From: CAZZNQ01 sp964655775
GTDB taxonomy: Bacteria; Planctomycetota; Brocadiia; SM23-32
Length of the DNA stretch: 64,000 nt
Direction of reading: 5' to 3'
Assembly (NCBI GenBank): GCA_964655775.1
Contig: CAZZNQ010000011.1
Span: 1 to 64,000 of the forward strand
The notes beneath the pieces are model-generated. The model had not been told where the DNA came from and made no database searches. It saw nothing but the letters and a program-made list of their open reading frames with translations. The position numbers and the translations under genes are program-made. Position 1 is the stretch's first letter. Each line of letters begins with the position of its first letter. Of the stretch, positions 27,613 to 36,034 are shown piece by piece.

Positions 27613-28725
27613 ATGAGAAACGGTCCGAAGGGCGTATCCCGTCAACTCAGACTTCTCTTCATCATAACGCTTTCTGTGTTTGCCTGGCAGCATTCCAAGC
27701 TCGCGGCCGAGATACGCTGGCACCCGCCGGACGGCGGCTCCGTGAAGAAGCTCAATCTTGTGCCCGAATACGAAGATGATCTCGAGCGGATCATCCTGTT
27801 CTATGATCCGGACTCCAAAGAGGCCGTCCACACACAAATAGATCTGCTGAACGTCTTGCCCGACTACACGCGCGCCACTGTGGTTGTCGAGCAAGATACC
27901 GACCGCCTTTACCTGGAACAGGTCCTGCCGGAGAGCGTCTTCGGCCGAGTTGAGCTGGTCCTGCCGTCCGATCCGGAGCACACCATATGGGCACAGGATT
28001 GGTTCGAGGGAGATGCGACGACCAAGCTGAGCCCCTGGAACCGGCCCCCGGATTGGATAGGCCCGGCGGCTGCCTCCCGGATCGGCGGAGAGTTCCGCAC
28101 CGTGCCCCTGGCGTTCGAAGGGGGTAACGTAGTACTCGCGCGCAACGGCCGGGGCCACTCGGTTCTTTTCGTTGGGGTCAATGACTACATCCGCACGCGC
28201 GGCCTCTACGCCAGTGCCTTCGTTGATCTCTCACAGACGGCTTTCAAGGAACTGGTCAAGGGAGCCTTCGGCGTAGACCGCGTCGAAATCCTCTCGCCCG
28301 ACACAGAATCTCGCGCCGTGATGCAGGAACCACCCCTGTTGCACATCGATCAACTCATGCTCCCCCTCGCGGACGGCCTGATGGCGATCCTCAGCGTTCC
28401 GTCCACGGATCCCTTCTACCCGATACTGTCCTATTACAACGAACAGATTCTCGCGGCGGGGTTCATCCCCGTGCCGATACAGACGGATGTCGAGCACCTG
28501 GAGAGCTATCAGAGCTACGTGAACGCCGTGGTCTACACGCATAAGGAAACCGGCGAGAAGTGCATTATCATGCCGGTTTTCCCGGACAAGCGGGGGCGCT
28601 ATCGGCTCACCGGACTGAACCTGACGAACAAGCGTACCTTCGAAACCATCGGCCTTCGCGTGCAGACCGTGGAAGACCGCCTCTACCCACAGGGCGGCAA
28701 CCTCCATTGCATCACGCTTCGGTAG
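27613..28725 (+). CDS. Secreted agmatine/peptidylarginine-deiminase-fold protein (copy 1)
   Basis: A 370-residue exported protein of the guanidino-group-modifying (GME) fold. Residues 1-32 are a signal peptide. The order of active-site motifs follows agmatine and Porphyromonas-type peptidylarginine deiminases: IWAQDWF (the usual W-x-R-D region, with Gln in place of Arg), FEGGN, LLHIDQ (H-x-D) and the C-terminal GGNLHC with the likely nucleophile Cys366. These enzymes convert guanidino groups to ureido groups, releasing ammonia. It is followed after 149 bp by a close paralog. Secretion suggests action on extracellular peptides or metabolites. Arg-to-Gln change may shift specificity. Confidence 0.72.
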   Translation: MRNGPKGVSRQLRLLFIITLSVFAWQHSKLAAEIRWHPPDGGSVKKLNLVPEYEDDLERIILFYDPDSKEAVHTQIDLLNVLPDYTRATVVVEQDTDRLYLEQVLPESVFGRVELVLPSDPEHTIWAQDWFEGDATTKLSPWNRPPDWIGPAAASRIGGEFRTVPLAFEGGNVVLARNGRGHSVLFVGVNDYIRTRGLYASAFVDLSQTAFKELVKGAFGVDRVEILSPDTESRAVMQEPPLLHIDQLMLPLADGLMAILSVPSTDPFYPILSYYNEQILAAGFIPVPIQTDVEHLESYQSYVNAVVYTHKETGEKCIIMPVFPDKRGRYRLTGLNLTNKRTFETIGLRVQTVEDRLYPQGGNLHCITLR

Positions 28726-28812
28726 CCCACGGATCACTCCCCTCGGCCCAAGCAGAACTGGCTCTATCCCGAAATCCATGGAATAAACGCCCCCACTTGG
28801 GGAACTGAAGTT

Positions 28813-28825
28813 GTGACTGAGTCAC
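28813..28825. promoter_or_regulatory. Short perfect inverted repeat upstream of deiminase copy 2
   Basis: GTGACT-G-AGTCAC, a 6-bp perfect inverted repeat around one base, 50 bp before the start codon. The size and symmetry are those of a dimeric-regulator site, but no copy was found upstream of copy 1. Confidence 0.25.
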
Positions 28826-28874
28826 GACCTCGGCGACCGGACCATCTCGTGAATGCGAGACGGGGGAGGCGAAC

Positions 28875-29975
28875 ATGGCGGGCTGGCGATGCTATTGCCT
28901 GAGATGGCTTGCGGGCATGGTATTAATCCTGGCATCCACGTCCGTCGCCGCGGGGCCCGCCCGCACTGCCGCATGGTGGCAAGAGGATGTTCCCGATGCG
29001 GAAGAGCTGAATCTCGAGCCGGAGTACGAGAACGGCCTGGACCGCATCATTCTCTTCTATGATCCCCAGCGGCCGGGCGCTGTTCGGACCCAGATCGACC
29101 TGCTGAACCTGGTGCCGGATTACACGCGCGCCACCGTGGTCGTTCAGCATGCCACCGACCGCCTGTTCCTGGAACAGTCCCTACCGCGCCGTGTCCTCGA
29201 GCGCGTGGACTTTGTTGTCCCCTCCCATGCCGGGCAGAGCATCTGGGCTCAGGACTACTTCGAGGGGGACGCCCGCGTGAAGCTCGTGCCCTGGGGCGAC
29301 TCCGCGGACTGGCTCGGGCCCGACGGGCAGAACCACGTGGGCGAGCAGTTCCGCAGTGTGCCGATCATGTTCGAGGGCGGCAACGTGATCCTGGCTCGCA
29401 ACAGCCGCGGCGAATCCGTTCTGTTCGTCGGTGCCAACGACTACATCCGCACGCGCGGCCTGTTCGGCAAGAACAAGGTTGACCTGTCCGTTGACGAGTT
29501 CGCGGACGTGGTGCGGAGTGTTTCGTCGGTGGACGACGTCGTCGTGTTGGGGTTTGGTCGCGGCGGCTTGATCCAGCAGCCGCCTCTGGCGCACATCGAC
29601 CAACTGATGTTGCCCCTGGCGGACGGAAAGGCCGCCGTGCTGTCCGTTCCACCGGGTGACCCGTACCGGGATATACTTGCCGAATACAACAGCAAGGTGC
29701 AGTCGGCCGGATTCGAGATGGTGCATATTCGCACGAACGCCGCATACATAGACGACTCGCGCAGTTACGTCAACGCGGTTGTCTATACCCATAAGGAGAC
29801 GCAGGAGCGTTGCGTGATCATGCCGATCTTCCCCGATGCGACCGGCCGGTATGAGCTTGTCGGACTGAACCTGCGGAACAAGCGCGCCTTCGAGGAGGCC
29901 GGTCTGCGCGTCCAGACAGTCGAGGACCGCCTTCACCCGCTGGGCGGCAACCTGCACTGCATCACGCTTCGGTAG
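28875..29975 (+). CDS. Secreted agmatine/peptidylarginine-deiminase-fold protein (copy 2)
   Basis: A 366-residue paralog of the preceding gene. A signal peptide of about 26 residues precedes the same motif series: SIWAQDYF, FEGGN, LAHIDQLMLPLAD, and GGNLHC with the predicted nucleophile Cys362. The segments ATVVVxxxTDR, YIRTRGLF and SYVNAVVYTHKET are shared nearly word for word with copy 1, while linkers differ, which points to an old tandem duplication kept under selection. The ribosome binding site is GGGGGAGG. Both copies keep the catalytic His and Cys, so both are expected to be active. Partner or substrate genes are not seen nearby. Confidence 0.72.
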   Translation: MAGWRCYCLRWLAGMVLILASTSVAAGPARTAAWWQEDVPDAEELNLEPEYENGLDRIILFYDPQRPGAVRTQIDLLNLVPDYTRATVVVQHATDRLFLEQSLPRRVLERVDFVVPSHAGQSIWAQDYFEGDARVKLVPWGDSADWLGPDGQNHVGEQFRSVPIMFEGGNVILARNSRGESVLFVGANDYIRTRGLFGKNKVDLSVDEFADVVRSVSSVDDVVVLGFGRGGLIQQPPLAHIDQLMLPLADGKAAVLSVPPGDPYRDILAEYNSKVQSAGFEMVHIRTNAAYIDDSRSYVNAVVYTHKETQERCVIMPIFPDATGRYELVGLNLRNKRAFEEAGLRVQTVEDRLHPLGGNLHCITLR

Positions 29976-29988
29976 TGCTCGGTCAGGC

Positions 29989-30017
29989 TTGACAGGCCCT
30001 TTGCACGCTCATAGAAT
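29989..30017 (+). promoter_or_regulatory. Predicted pdxJ promoter
   Basis: Consensus -35 TTGACA (29989-29994), 17-bp spacer, -10 TAGAAT (30012-30017). One of the best promoters in the window; it should drive pdxJ, the acetyltransferase and the kinase downstream. Confidence 0.75.
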
Positions 30018-30072
30018 CTGCCGCTGTCCGGCATCGCACAGCCCAGCCTACCGAGCATGGAGAGGGGCAGAC

Positions 30073-30798
30073 ATGACTCGACTCAGCGTTAACGTCAATA
30101 AGGTTGCGCTTCTGCGGAACCAGCGCGACATAGGCATCCCCAGCGTCACCAACGCCGCACGCACCTGCATGGAGGCCGGCGCCAACGGCATAACCGTGCA
30201 TCCCCGCCCAGACCAGCGCCACATTCGCGAATCCGACGTCTACGATCTGGCCGCCATCGTCGACGTCGAATACAACATCGAGGGGAACCCTTACCCGTAC
30301 TACATGGACATCGTCCGGAAGGTGCGGCCGACGCAGTGCACGCTTGTGCCCGACGAGGCGGGCGCCGTCACCTCCGATCACGGCTGGAGGCTGGAGCCGA
30401 ACCGGGAGCGCCTGGAGCCCATCGTGGCCGAACTGAAGGAACTGGGCTGCCGGGTGAGTGTGTTCATGGACGCCGACTCGGACGAGATACCCCTGGCCGC
30501 CGAGATCGGCGCAGACCGCATCGAGCTCTACACCGAGCCTTACGCTACCGCCTGCCGCGAGGGCCGCGCGGAGGAATCCATCGAGCTCTACGCCCGCGCG
30601 GCGCAGACGGCCGCCGACGCCGGGTTGGGGGTGAACGCCGGCCATGATCTGAACCTGGACAACCTGGGCGCCTTCCTGGCCATCGGCGGCATACTCGAGG
30701 TCAGCATCGGCCACGCGCTCATATCCGAGGCGCTCTGGGTGGGCCTGGAGGAGACGGTCCGGCGGTACCTCGAAATCTGCGAGTCCGCAGGCGAATGA
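30073..30798 (+). CDS. pdxJ: Pyridoxine 5'-phosphate synthase
   Basis: A 241-residue TIM-barrel enzyme that condenses 1-deoxyxylulose 5-phosphate with 3-amino-2-oxopropyl phosphate to pyridoxine 5'-phosphate, the last ring-forming step of the DXP-dependent vitamin B6 pathway. The N-terminal LSVNVNKVALLRNQR, the catalytic-loop HPRPDQRHI, PDEAGAVTSDHGW, GADRIELYTEPYA and AGHDLNLDNL segments are all present. The start follows GGAGAGGGG. The stop codon overlaps the next gene as ATGA. Other B6 genes (pdxA) are not in the window. Confidence 0.96.
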   Translation: MTRLSVNVNKVALLRNQRDIGIPSVTNAARTCMEAGANGITVHPRPDQRHIRESDVYDLAAIVDVEYNIEGNPYPYYMDIVRKVRPTQCTLVPDEAGAVTSDHGWRLEPNRERLEPIVAELKELGCRVSVFMDADSDEIPLAAEIGADRIELYTEPYATACREGRAEESIELYARAAQTAADAGLGVNAGHDLNLDNLGAFLAIGGILEVSIGHALISEALWVGLEETVRRYLEICESAGE

Positions 30799-31373
30799 CC
30801 CCCTCCGTTTCGCCAGAACTGCGAACCGACAGGCTCCTGCTGAGACGGTTCACGGCGGACGATCTGGCCGCCATTCACGGCTATGCCCGCGATCCCGAGG
30901 TCGTGCGCTACATGCCGTGGGGGCCGAACAGCCTGTCGCAGACGCGCGCCTTCCTGAGGCAGGTGCTGAAGACCTACGGGAGCGGTGCGGGTGAAGACCA
31001 CCCCTTCGCGGTCACGTTGCTGCAGGACGGGTCCCTGATCGGCGGCTGCGAGATAAGCCGCCAGCCCAATCCGGACAACCGGGAATGGATGATCGGATAC
31101 TGCCTGCACCGTGGTCACTGGGGCCGCGGGTACGGCTGTGAACTGGCGCGCGCACTGATCTGCTTCGGATTCGGGGAACTGGGCTGCCATCGCATTGTGG
31201 CCACCTGCGATCCCCGCAACGTGGGTTCCTGGCGCGTAATGGAGAAGGCCGGCATGCGGCGCGAGGGCCTGCTGCGCGAGCACAAGTGGCAGAAGGGCGC
31301 TTGGCGCGATTCCTATATCTACTCGATCCTGGAGTGCGAATGGCAGGCGACCGAGAGCGAAACGTCGTCCTGA
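30795..31373 (+). CDS. GNAT-family N-acetyltransferase (RimJ/RimL type)
   Basis: A 192-residue acetyltransferase. The N-terminal RTDRLLLRRFTADDL is typical of the RimJ/RimL subgroup, and the acetyl-CoA-binding motif A is visible as HRGHWGRGYGCE, with C-terminal N-V-G-S-W-R-V-M-E-K-A-G-M-R-R-E-G. It transfers acetyl groups to amino groups of proteins or small molecules; the target is unknown. It overlaps pdxJ by 4 bp (ATGA) and overlaps the start of the kinase gene by 34 bp, so all three are translated together. Confidence 0.9.
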   Translation: MTPSVSPELRTDRLLLRRFTADDLAAIHGYARDPEVVRYMPWGPNSLSQTRAFLRQVLKTYGSGAGEDHPFAVTLLQDGSLIGGCEISRQPNPDNREWMIGYCLHRGHWGRGYGCELARALICFGFGELGCHRIVATCDPRNVGSWRVMEKAGMRREGLLREHKWQKGAWRDSYIYSILECEWQATESETSS

Positions 31374-31849
31374 TCGGCATGCCCGGCGTCGGCAAGAGCA
31401 CGCTGGGGGTGCTGCTGGCGAAGGCCCTGAACATGGATTTCGTGGATACCGACGTGGTGGTCCAGTCGCGCGAGGGCCGGCGCCTGCAGGAGATCATCAA
31501 CGAACGGGGCATGCAAGCCTTCTGTGCCCTGGAGGAAAGCCACGTTCTCTCGCTGGACTGCCGGTCGACCGTGATCGCCACCGGCGGCAGTGTGGTCTAC
31601 AGCGAGGCAGCCATCCGGCATCTCTCGAAGGGCGGGGTAATTGTCCAACTGACCCTCCCCCTTCCGCAGCTCAAGGACCGCCTCAGCGATCTGGGTGCGC
31701 GAGGAGTCGTGATGGCACCCGGCCAGACGCTGGACGAGCTGTACGCCGAACGAAGGCCGCTCTACGTGCGCCACGCGGACATAACCGTCGACTGTGCCGG
31801 TCTCACGCACGATCAGGTTGTGCAGCGGGTGGTCGCCGAACTTCGTTGA
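31340..31849 (+). CDS. Shikimate-kinase-family protein with altered substrate site
   Basis: A 169-residue P-loop kinase of shikimate-kinase size. It has GMPGVGKST (13-21), the Asp36/Asp38 D-T-D segment and the C-terminal ERRPLYVRHAD lid-region arginine. However, the F-R-x-x-E motif that binds shikimate reads F-C-A-L-E with Cys62 at the arginine position, and the substrate-binding GGG reads GGS (82-84). Since the arginine is nearly invariant in AroK/AroL, another acceptor is possible. No aro genes are close by. Start at 31340, with GGAG nearby, overlaps the acetyltransferase gene by 34 bp. Confidence 0.7.
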   Translation: MAGDRERNVVLIGMPGVGKSTLGVLLAKALNMDFVDTDVVVQSREGRRLQEIINERGMQAFCALEESHVLSLDCRSTVIATGGSVVYSEAAIRHLSKGGVIVQLTLPLPQLKDRLSDLGARGVVMAPGQTLDELYAERRPLYVRHADITVDCAGLTHDQVVQRVVAELR

Positions 31850-31934
31850 GGTGCGTTTGCTCGCCCGGCGCGCACCCGATATCCTGGAAGGGCAATTGCG
31901 GATCGTGCAGAGAGTAGCCAAACGGGGGCCATCC

Positions 31935-32483
31935 ATGATGGAAGAATACGAGGTGTTGGAGGGAGTTCCGGGACTGTACCGCATCATCCCCTTGACGCTC
32001 ATGCGCCAGACCGAAGGGGTCTACTTCCATGTGGTGCCGCTGACGGCGATCGAGGGGCTGGGGTCCATCGACCGCGTTCTCCACGATAAGGGCGCGTTCT
32101 CACCGGGAACCGTGGGCGACGTCCAGCGGCCCTGGTACATGCACACGCATCAGGCGGACAACCTGGTGGTGCTGCACGGGACGCGCTACGTGGAGATATA
32201 CACGCCGGCTCACGGCGAGGTGGAGTCGTTTGTCGTCACGCCGCACAGCATCGAGAAGAACGGCGAACTGGTCTTCGAGGGCGAGGGGATGCTGGTCTGG
32301 CCGGTCGGCGTGTTCCACCGCATCGTCAGCGACGAGGAGACCGGCTCGGCATCGATCAACTTCGCCGTGCACCTGGAGGGTTTCGACATTCGCACCAACT
32401 TCAGTATCTACGACGTGAACACCGAGACGGGCGAGTACAGGGTGATCCGTGAGGGCTGGCGCGACCAGCCGAGGGATGAGTAA
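31935..32483 (+). CDS. Cupin-fold protein of unknown function
   Basis: A 182-residue protein. The centre shows a cupin-like pattern: the metal-ligand histidines in WYMHTHQADN and the later GVFHRIV, joined by V-E-I-Y-T-P and G-E-G-M-L-V-W-P-V-G strands. The overall size suggests one beta-barrel with N- and C-terminal extensions. Two methionines open the frame (31935 and 31938); the first is given. It lies 85 bp after the kinase gene and before the beta-lactamase-fold gene on the same strand. The reaction, if any, is unknown. Confidence 0.6.
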   Translation: MMEEYEVLEGVPGLYRIIPLTLMRQTEGVYFHVVPLTAIEGLGSIDRVLHDKGAFSPGTVGDVQRPWYMHTHQADNLVVLHGTRYVEIYTPAHGEVESFVVTPHSIEKNGELVFEGEGMLVWPVGVFHRIVSDEETGSASINFAVHLEGFDIRTNFSIYDVNTETGEYRVIREGWRDQPRDE

Positions 32484-32530
32484 CAGGGGCATCACTCTTC
32501 GCCGTTGCCAACCGATCTCCGAGGCCGCCG

Positions 32531-33667
32531 ATGAGATTATCGCCGCAAGTCGTGCCGACCGTTGCCGCAGGGCTGTGCTTCCTGGTCGTCGTCGGTGCCC
32601 TTCAAGGCGCCGGTCCGGACGGTAGTTCGCCTGGGATGGTCTTCCCGGGAGAGGATTGGGTCGAGGCCAGCCCCGAATCGCAGGGCGTGGACGGTGACCT
32701 GCTGGAGGAGGCCATGCGGGTTCTGGCCGGGATCGGCGAGGACCACGCGGACGGCACCCCGCACACCGGCACCACGCGCACGGTCGTCATCCGGAACGGG
32801 CGCATGATATGGAAGGGTTCCGACGTCGACACCGTTCAGCCGATCTACTCGTGCACGAAAAGCCTTACCAGCAGCGTTTTCGGGCTTCTCATCGACGACG
32901 GCAAGTGTACGCCGAGCACACCCGCAGCGGAGGCGTATCCCCCGCTGGCGGAGCACTACTCGCAGGCGAGGCTCGGGCATTTCGCCAACCTGACGTCCGG
33001 CTACAGCGTACCCTGGCGGCAGCCGCCGCTGGAGATTCGGCCGCCCGACTTCGTGCCCGGCTCCCGCATCCACTACAACGCGCAGGGCCACATGTTCGCC
33101 TATCTGCTGCAGCGGCTGGCCGGCGAATCCATGTCGGAGCTCTGGCGGGAGCGGATAGCCAGCTCCATCGGGATTCCGGACGGCGCGTGGGACTGGAGGG
33201 CTGTTGGCGAGGTCGAGGGCATGGCCGTCACCGGTGGTGCGTCGGGTATGCAGATCAGCGCCCGGCAGATGGCCAGGTTCGGCCACCTCTATCTCAACAA
33301 AGGCCGCTGGGCCGGCAGACGGGTCCTGAGCGAGAACTGGGTGGAGCAGAGCACGGTGCCACAGGTGGCGCGGCACACGCCGTGCTTCGAGGGCGAGGAC
33401 GCGTGGTACAACGTCCTGCCGGGTCGCTACGGGTACATGTGGTGGACCAACGGCATCGGCGCGGACGGCAGGCGCTTCTGGGAGAACGCGCCGGACGGCA
33501 CATTCTTCGCGCAGGGCAACCGCAACAACTACTGCATCGTCGTGCCGGAATGGAAGATGGTGCTCGTGCACCTGGATCGCGGCAAAGCGATCTCGGGCCG
33601 GCTGTACGACGGAGTATTCGCAATTCTGCGTCGGGCCCTGGGCGAGTACGGAGGCGCAACGCGATAG
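32531..33667 (+). CDS. Secreted beta-lactamase-fold serine hydrolase
   Basis: A 378-residue exported protein of the class C beta-lactamase/penicillin-binding-protein/esterase group. After a signal peptide of about 27 residues it has the nucleophile Ser107 and general base Lys110 in YSCTKS, the Tyr182-Asn183 pair in HYNAQG and a C-terminal core with GYMWWTNG and FAQGN in place of the KTG region. Such proteins are often esterases or D-Ala-D-Ala-type peptidases and not resistance enzymes. It is the last gene of the plus-strand run and ends 31 bp from the convergent unknown secreted gene. Confidence 0.85.
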   Translation: MRLSPQVVPTVAAGLCFLVVVGALQGAGPDGSSPGMVFPGEDWVEASPESQGVDGDLLEEAMRVLAGIGEDHADGTPHTGTTRTVVIRNGRMIWKGSDVDTVQPIYSCTKSLTSSVFGLLIDDGKCTPSTPAAEAYPPLAEHYSQARLGHFANLTSGYSVPWRQPPLEIRPPDFVPGSRIHYNAQGHMFAYLLQRLAGESMSELWRERIASSIGIPDGAWDWRAVGEVEGMAVTGGASGMQISARQMARFGHLYLNKGRWAGRRVLSENWVEQSTVPQVARHTPCFEGEDAWYNVLPGRYGYMWWTNGIGADGRRFWENAPDGTFFAQGNRNNYCIVVPEWKMVLVHLDRGKAISGRLYDGVFAILRRALGEYGGATR

Positions 33668-33698
33668 ACCCGTCTGTGAACTCTTCGGGCGTCTGCCC

Positions 33699-35192
33699 CT
33701 ACTTCCACGTTTCCCCGGCAGGCGGCGTGCGGTGCCCGTCCGGAGAGGGAGGCAGGTTCCCGCGGTACTTGTCCCACAATGCCTTGACGAATGGGTCCCA
33801 CGTCGAGCCCTGGCGGGCCCAATCGGCGCTGTAGTCCCAGCCCTGCGCTTCCTTGATCTGCCGGATGTGCTCGGTGTCTTCCTCCGTCATCCAGCGGTCC
33901 ACGTATGCGAAGAACGCGTCGTGATCCCAGTATTCCTCTGCATGCATGATCCGCGCGGCCAGCGCCTCGCCGACCCAGGTGTTGGACGTGCAGCAGCGGC
34001 GCCAGCTTTCGGCGTTGAACTCCCACTCCGATGGGGGCAGGTGCTCGTAGCGGCCCCACCCCTTCCTTCTCGGGTTGCCTTCCGGACCCATGTGCCCGGC
34101 GTAGACCACCTTCGCGCCGGTCCAGCAGTCCTCAAACATTGTCTGCTCGTCTTCGCCGAAGACGAGTTCGGGGAAGGTCTGCGTCGGCGAGCGCATCTGT
34201 TCGTCGCCCAACATGATGCCGGCAAAAATGATGGGCCACTTGCGTCCGCTTGCATGCCCGCCGATGGGCCTCCAACGCGCGGGCTGGCCCTCCTGTGCCA
34301 GGCCCCAGAAATCGATGCCGACCTGGACAAGGTTGATGAGCAGATCCTCTTTCTCCTCGGGCGTGAAGTCCAGGCAGAGCAGCAGACCGGATATGCCCAC
34401 CGCCCGGGCCACCTGCGCGCCGTACGTGGGCATATTCTCAACCGGTGCTCCGAACTCGTCCATCACGATGTCCACCCAGGGGCGCTGGCACCAGCGGGCG
34501 GCGTCCTGAATGGTGAACGGGTCGTCGCTGCGCCCCTGGTGGCACACAAACGGAATTCCCTGTCGGGACAGGCTCGGCAGCAGGTCGCGCTTCAGGTTTC
34601 GGGCCAGGTAGATGGTGTGCCCTTTGCCGCAGTACGCGGGGCGGAAGGCGTCGGCCGGGACGGGTGCCTCCAGGCACGTCAGCGCCGCCACCGTTCGTAC
34701 CGGCGTCCGCATGTCGTCCCCGATTCGCCAGAGCATGGGCTTCACCGTGCGGATCTCCTCCAGGCTGATGGAGGAGAGGAGTGTGTCGCCCGGCTTGAGC
34801 GCGATGGGGGGCGCGAGGTAGAGGCCGGCGTCATACCGCCCGGACGGGATGCGGCTGTCGAAACCGATCCTCTCCTGGAGGGCCGACACGTTCAGGCAGG
34901 AGCCGTTCCTGCCGTCCGCTGGCTTCGGCTCGATCTCCGACACCGTCACCGGTCCCACAACATAGGAGTCGCCGTTGACGAACCGGCCGACGCGGGTCGG
35001 CTGGTCGAACGTCCACGTAATGCCGTACTGCGAGATGCTCTCCCGGAGGGGCAGTTCATCGAGCCGCGGAGTCGGGGGAGCGTTTTCCTTTGTGTAGATC
35101 ATACCTGCGTCGGCCCTTCCCGCCCCGATGGCGGCTATAAGCAAGCAAACCGTAGCGCAGGCACCGAAGGCAAGGCTTCCCGGGCGAAACAT
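33699..35192 (-). CDS. Secreted protein of unknown function
   Basis: A 497-residue exported protein that I do not recognise. The signal peptide ends at about residue 30 (GAGRADAG). The mature protein has many Trp, Asp and Cys residues, with segments like WVDIVMDEFGAPVENMPTYG and FWGLAQEG suggestive of a TIM-barrel-like hydrolase with acidic residues, though no catalytic pair is certain. The start at 35192 is preferred to an upstream TTG because GGAGA has normal spacing and the signal peptide is then typical. A strong promoter is at 35261-35290. It stands alone at the end of its transcript. Confidence 0.6.
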   Translation of the reverse strand: MFRPGSLAFGACATVCLLIAAIGAGRADAGMIYTKENAPPTPRLDELPLRESISQYGITWTFDQPTRVGRFVNGDSYVVGPVTVSEIEPKPADGRNGSCLNVSALQERIGFDSRIPSGRYDAGLYLAPPIALKPGDTLLSSISLEEIRTVKPMLWRIGDDMRTPVRTVAALTCLEAPVPADAFRPAYCGKGHTIYLARNLKRDLLPSLSRQGIPFVCHQGRSDDPFTIQDAARWCQRPWVDIVMDEFGAPVENMPTYGAQVARAVGISGLLLCLDFTPEEKEDLLINLVQVGIDFWGLAQEGQPARWRPIGGHASGRKWPIIFAGIMLGDEQMRSPTQTFPELVFGEDEQTMFEDCWTGAKVVYAGHMGPEGNPRRKGWGRYEHLPPSEWEFNAESWRRCCTSNTWVGEALAARIMHAEEYWDHDAFFAYVDRWMTEEDTEHIRQIKEAQGWDYSADWARQGSTWDPFVKALWDKYRGNLPPSPDGHRTPPAGETWK

Positions 35193-35260
35193 GTCGGAAG
35201 TCTCCAACTGCTAATCCTGCAGTGGCCGCAACGGAATCCCAATCCTGGTTGCGTTCGCGG

Positions 35261-35290
35261 AGTGTACCGTCCGATGGGCGGATCGGTCAA
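35261..35290 (-). promoter_or_regulatory. Promoter of the unknown secreted gene, nearly identical to that of the ATPase/TOPRIM operon
   Basis: Minus strand -35 TTGACC (35285-35290), 18-bp spacer, -10 TACACT (35261-35266). Over 34 bp it matches the promoter at 37356-37385 at 29 positions, including an exact 20-bp run. Confidence 0.65.
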
Positions 35291-35410
35291 GGCGCGCTAC
35301 GCATCTTCAGAAGAGGCGGATAGTGCGGAGCACGGAGCCACTCTGTGGATGGTTCTTGCGCAGACCAAGATGGTTGGGCCGGACCATCGGCAGAAGCCTT
35401 CACGTCTTCC

Positions 35411-36034
35411 CTACGACCCAAACCACCCGGTCAGGATGTCCCGCAACTCCCCAAACGAACTGTCCGTGCATCTGTTGACACTTACCGAGTGCGCCAGGTC
35501 GCCGAAGATCGATGACGATAGGGGAGTCCCGACTTCCTCGAGTGCCAATTCGAGCGTCTCCTTAGGCCTGCGGGGCTTAGGGTCGTCGTGGTCCCAGAAA
35601 CCTTGATCTCTGAGCCATTCGCGCAGTGGCGGCAGACGTTGCGACCATCCGAGACAGCGGTCCACCTCCGGCGAATTGCTCCACACCCAGACCTCCAGTT
35701 CCGGATCGATGACTACCACCTGCGTCCGCTCCTCCCAGCCCGCTCTCTGAATACGGCTTCGCACTTCATGTTGGACTGCCGTTCTTCCCTTACGTTCGGC
35801 GCCAGAACCCTCCAGATCAAAGACGACGAGCGCGTATTCGTACTGCGACTGCAATGGCCTCAAGAATCGTTGAGATTCCCTGTAGCATCCCGGGTCGCTG
35901 TTCGGGTGGACGTAGACGTCGTAGTGCAGTTGCCGAATCCCCAGCGCTTCATGGCGGTTCAGGAGGCTCTTCATGGCACTTTCAGTATGTCCGTCAGCCA
36001 CCAGGACAACTATGTCTTTTGGGGCCGGTGTCAT
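35411..36034 (-). CDS. TOPRIM-like DUF4276/RloB-type partner of the adjacent ATPase
   Basis: A 207-residue protein with the motif layout of small TOPRIM-like nuclease domains: an acidic first motif ADGHTES (Asp14, Glu18), a second acidic loop VVFDLEGSG (Asp73, Glu75), and PELEVWVW (Glu112, Glu114), which is close to the E-x-W-x-x motif of DUF4276 and RloB-like proteins. Its start overlaps the end of the ATPase gene as ATGA. Pairs of an OLD/RecF-like ATPase and a separate TOPRIM protein are found in known anti-phage systems, so a defence role is likely. The exact family is uncertain. Confidence 0.6.
   Translation of the reverse strand: MTPAPKDIVVLVADGHTESAMKSLLNRHEALGIRQLHYDVYVHPNSDPGCYRESQRFLRPLQSQYEYALVVFDLEGSGAERKGRTAVQHEVRSRIQRAGWEERTQVVVIDPELEVWVWSNSPEVDRCLGWSQRLPPLREWLRDQGFWDHDDPKPRRPKETLELALEEVGTPLSSSIFGDLAHSVSVNRCTDSSFGELRDILTGWFGS

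Noticed and set aside
33732..35606. Long plus-strand open frame opposite the unknown secreted gene
   Set aside because: Low-complexity translation without start signals; the minus-strand frame has a signal peptide, ribosome binding site and promoter.
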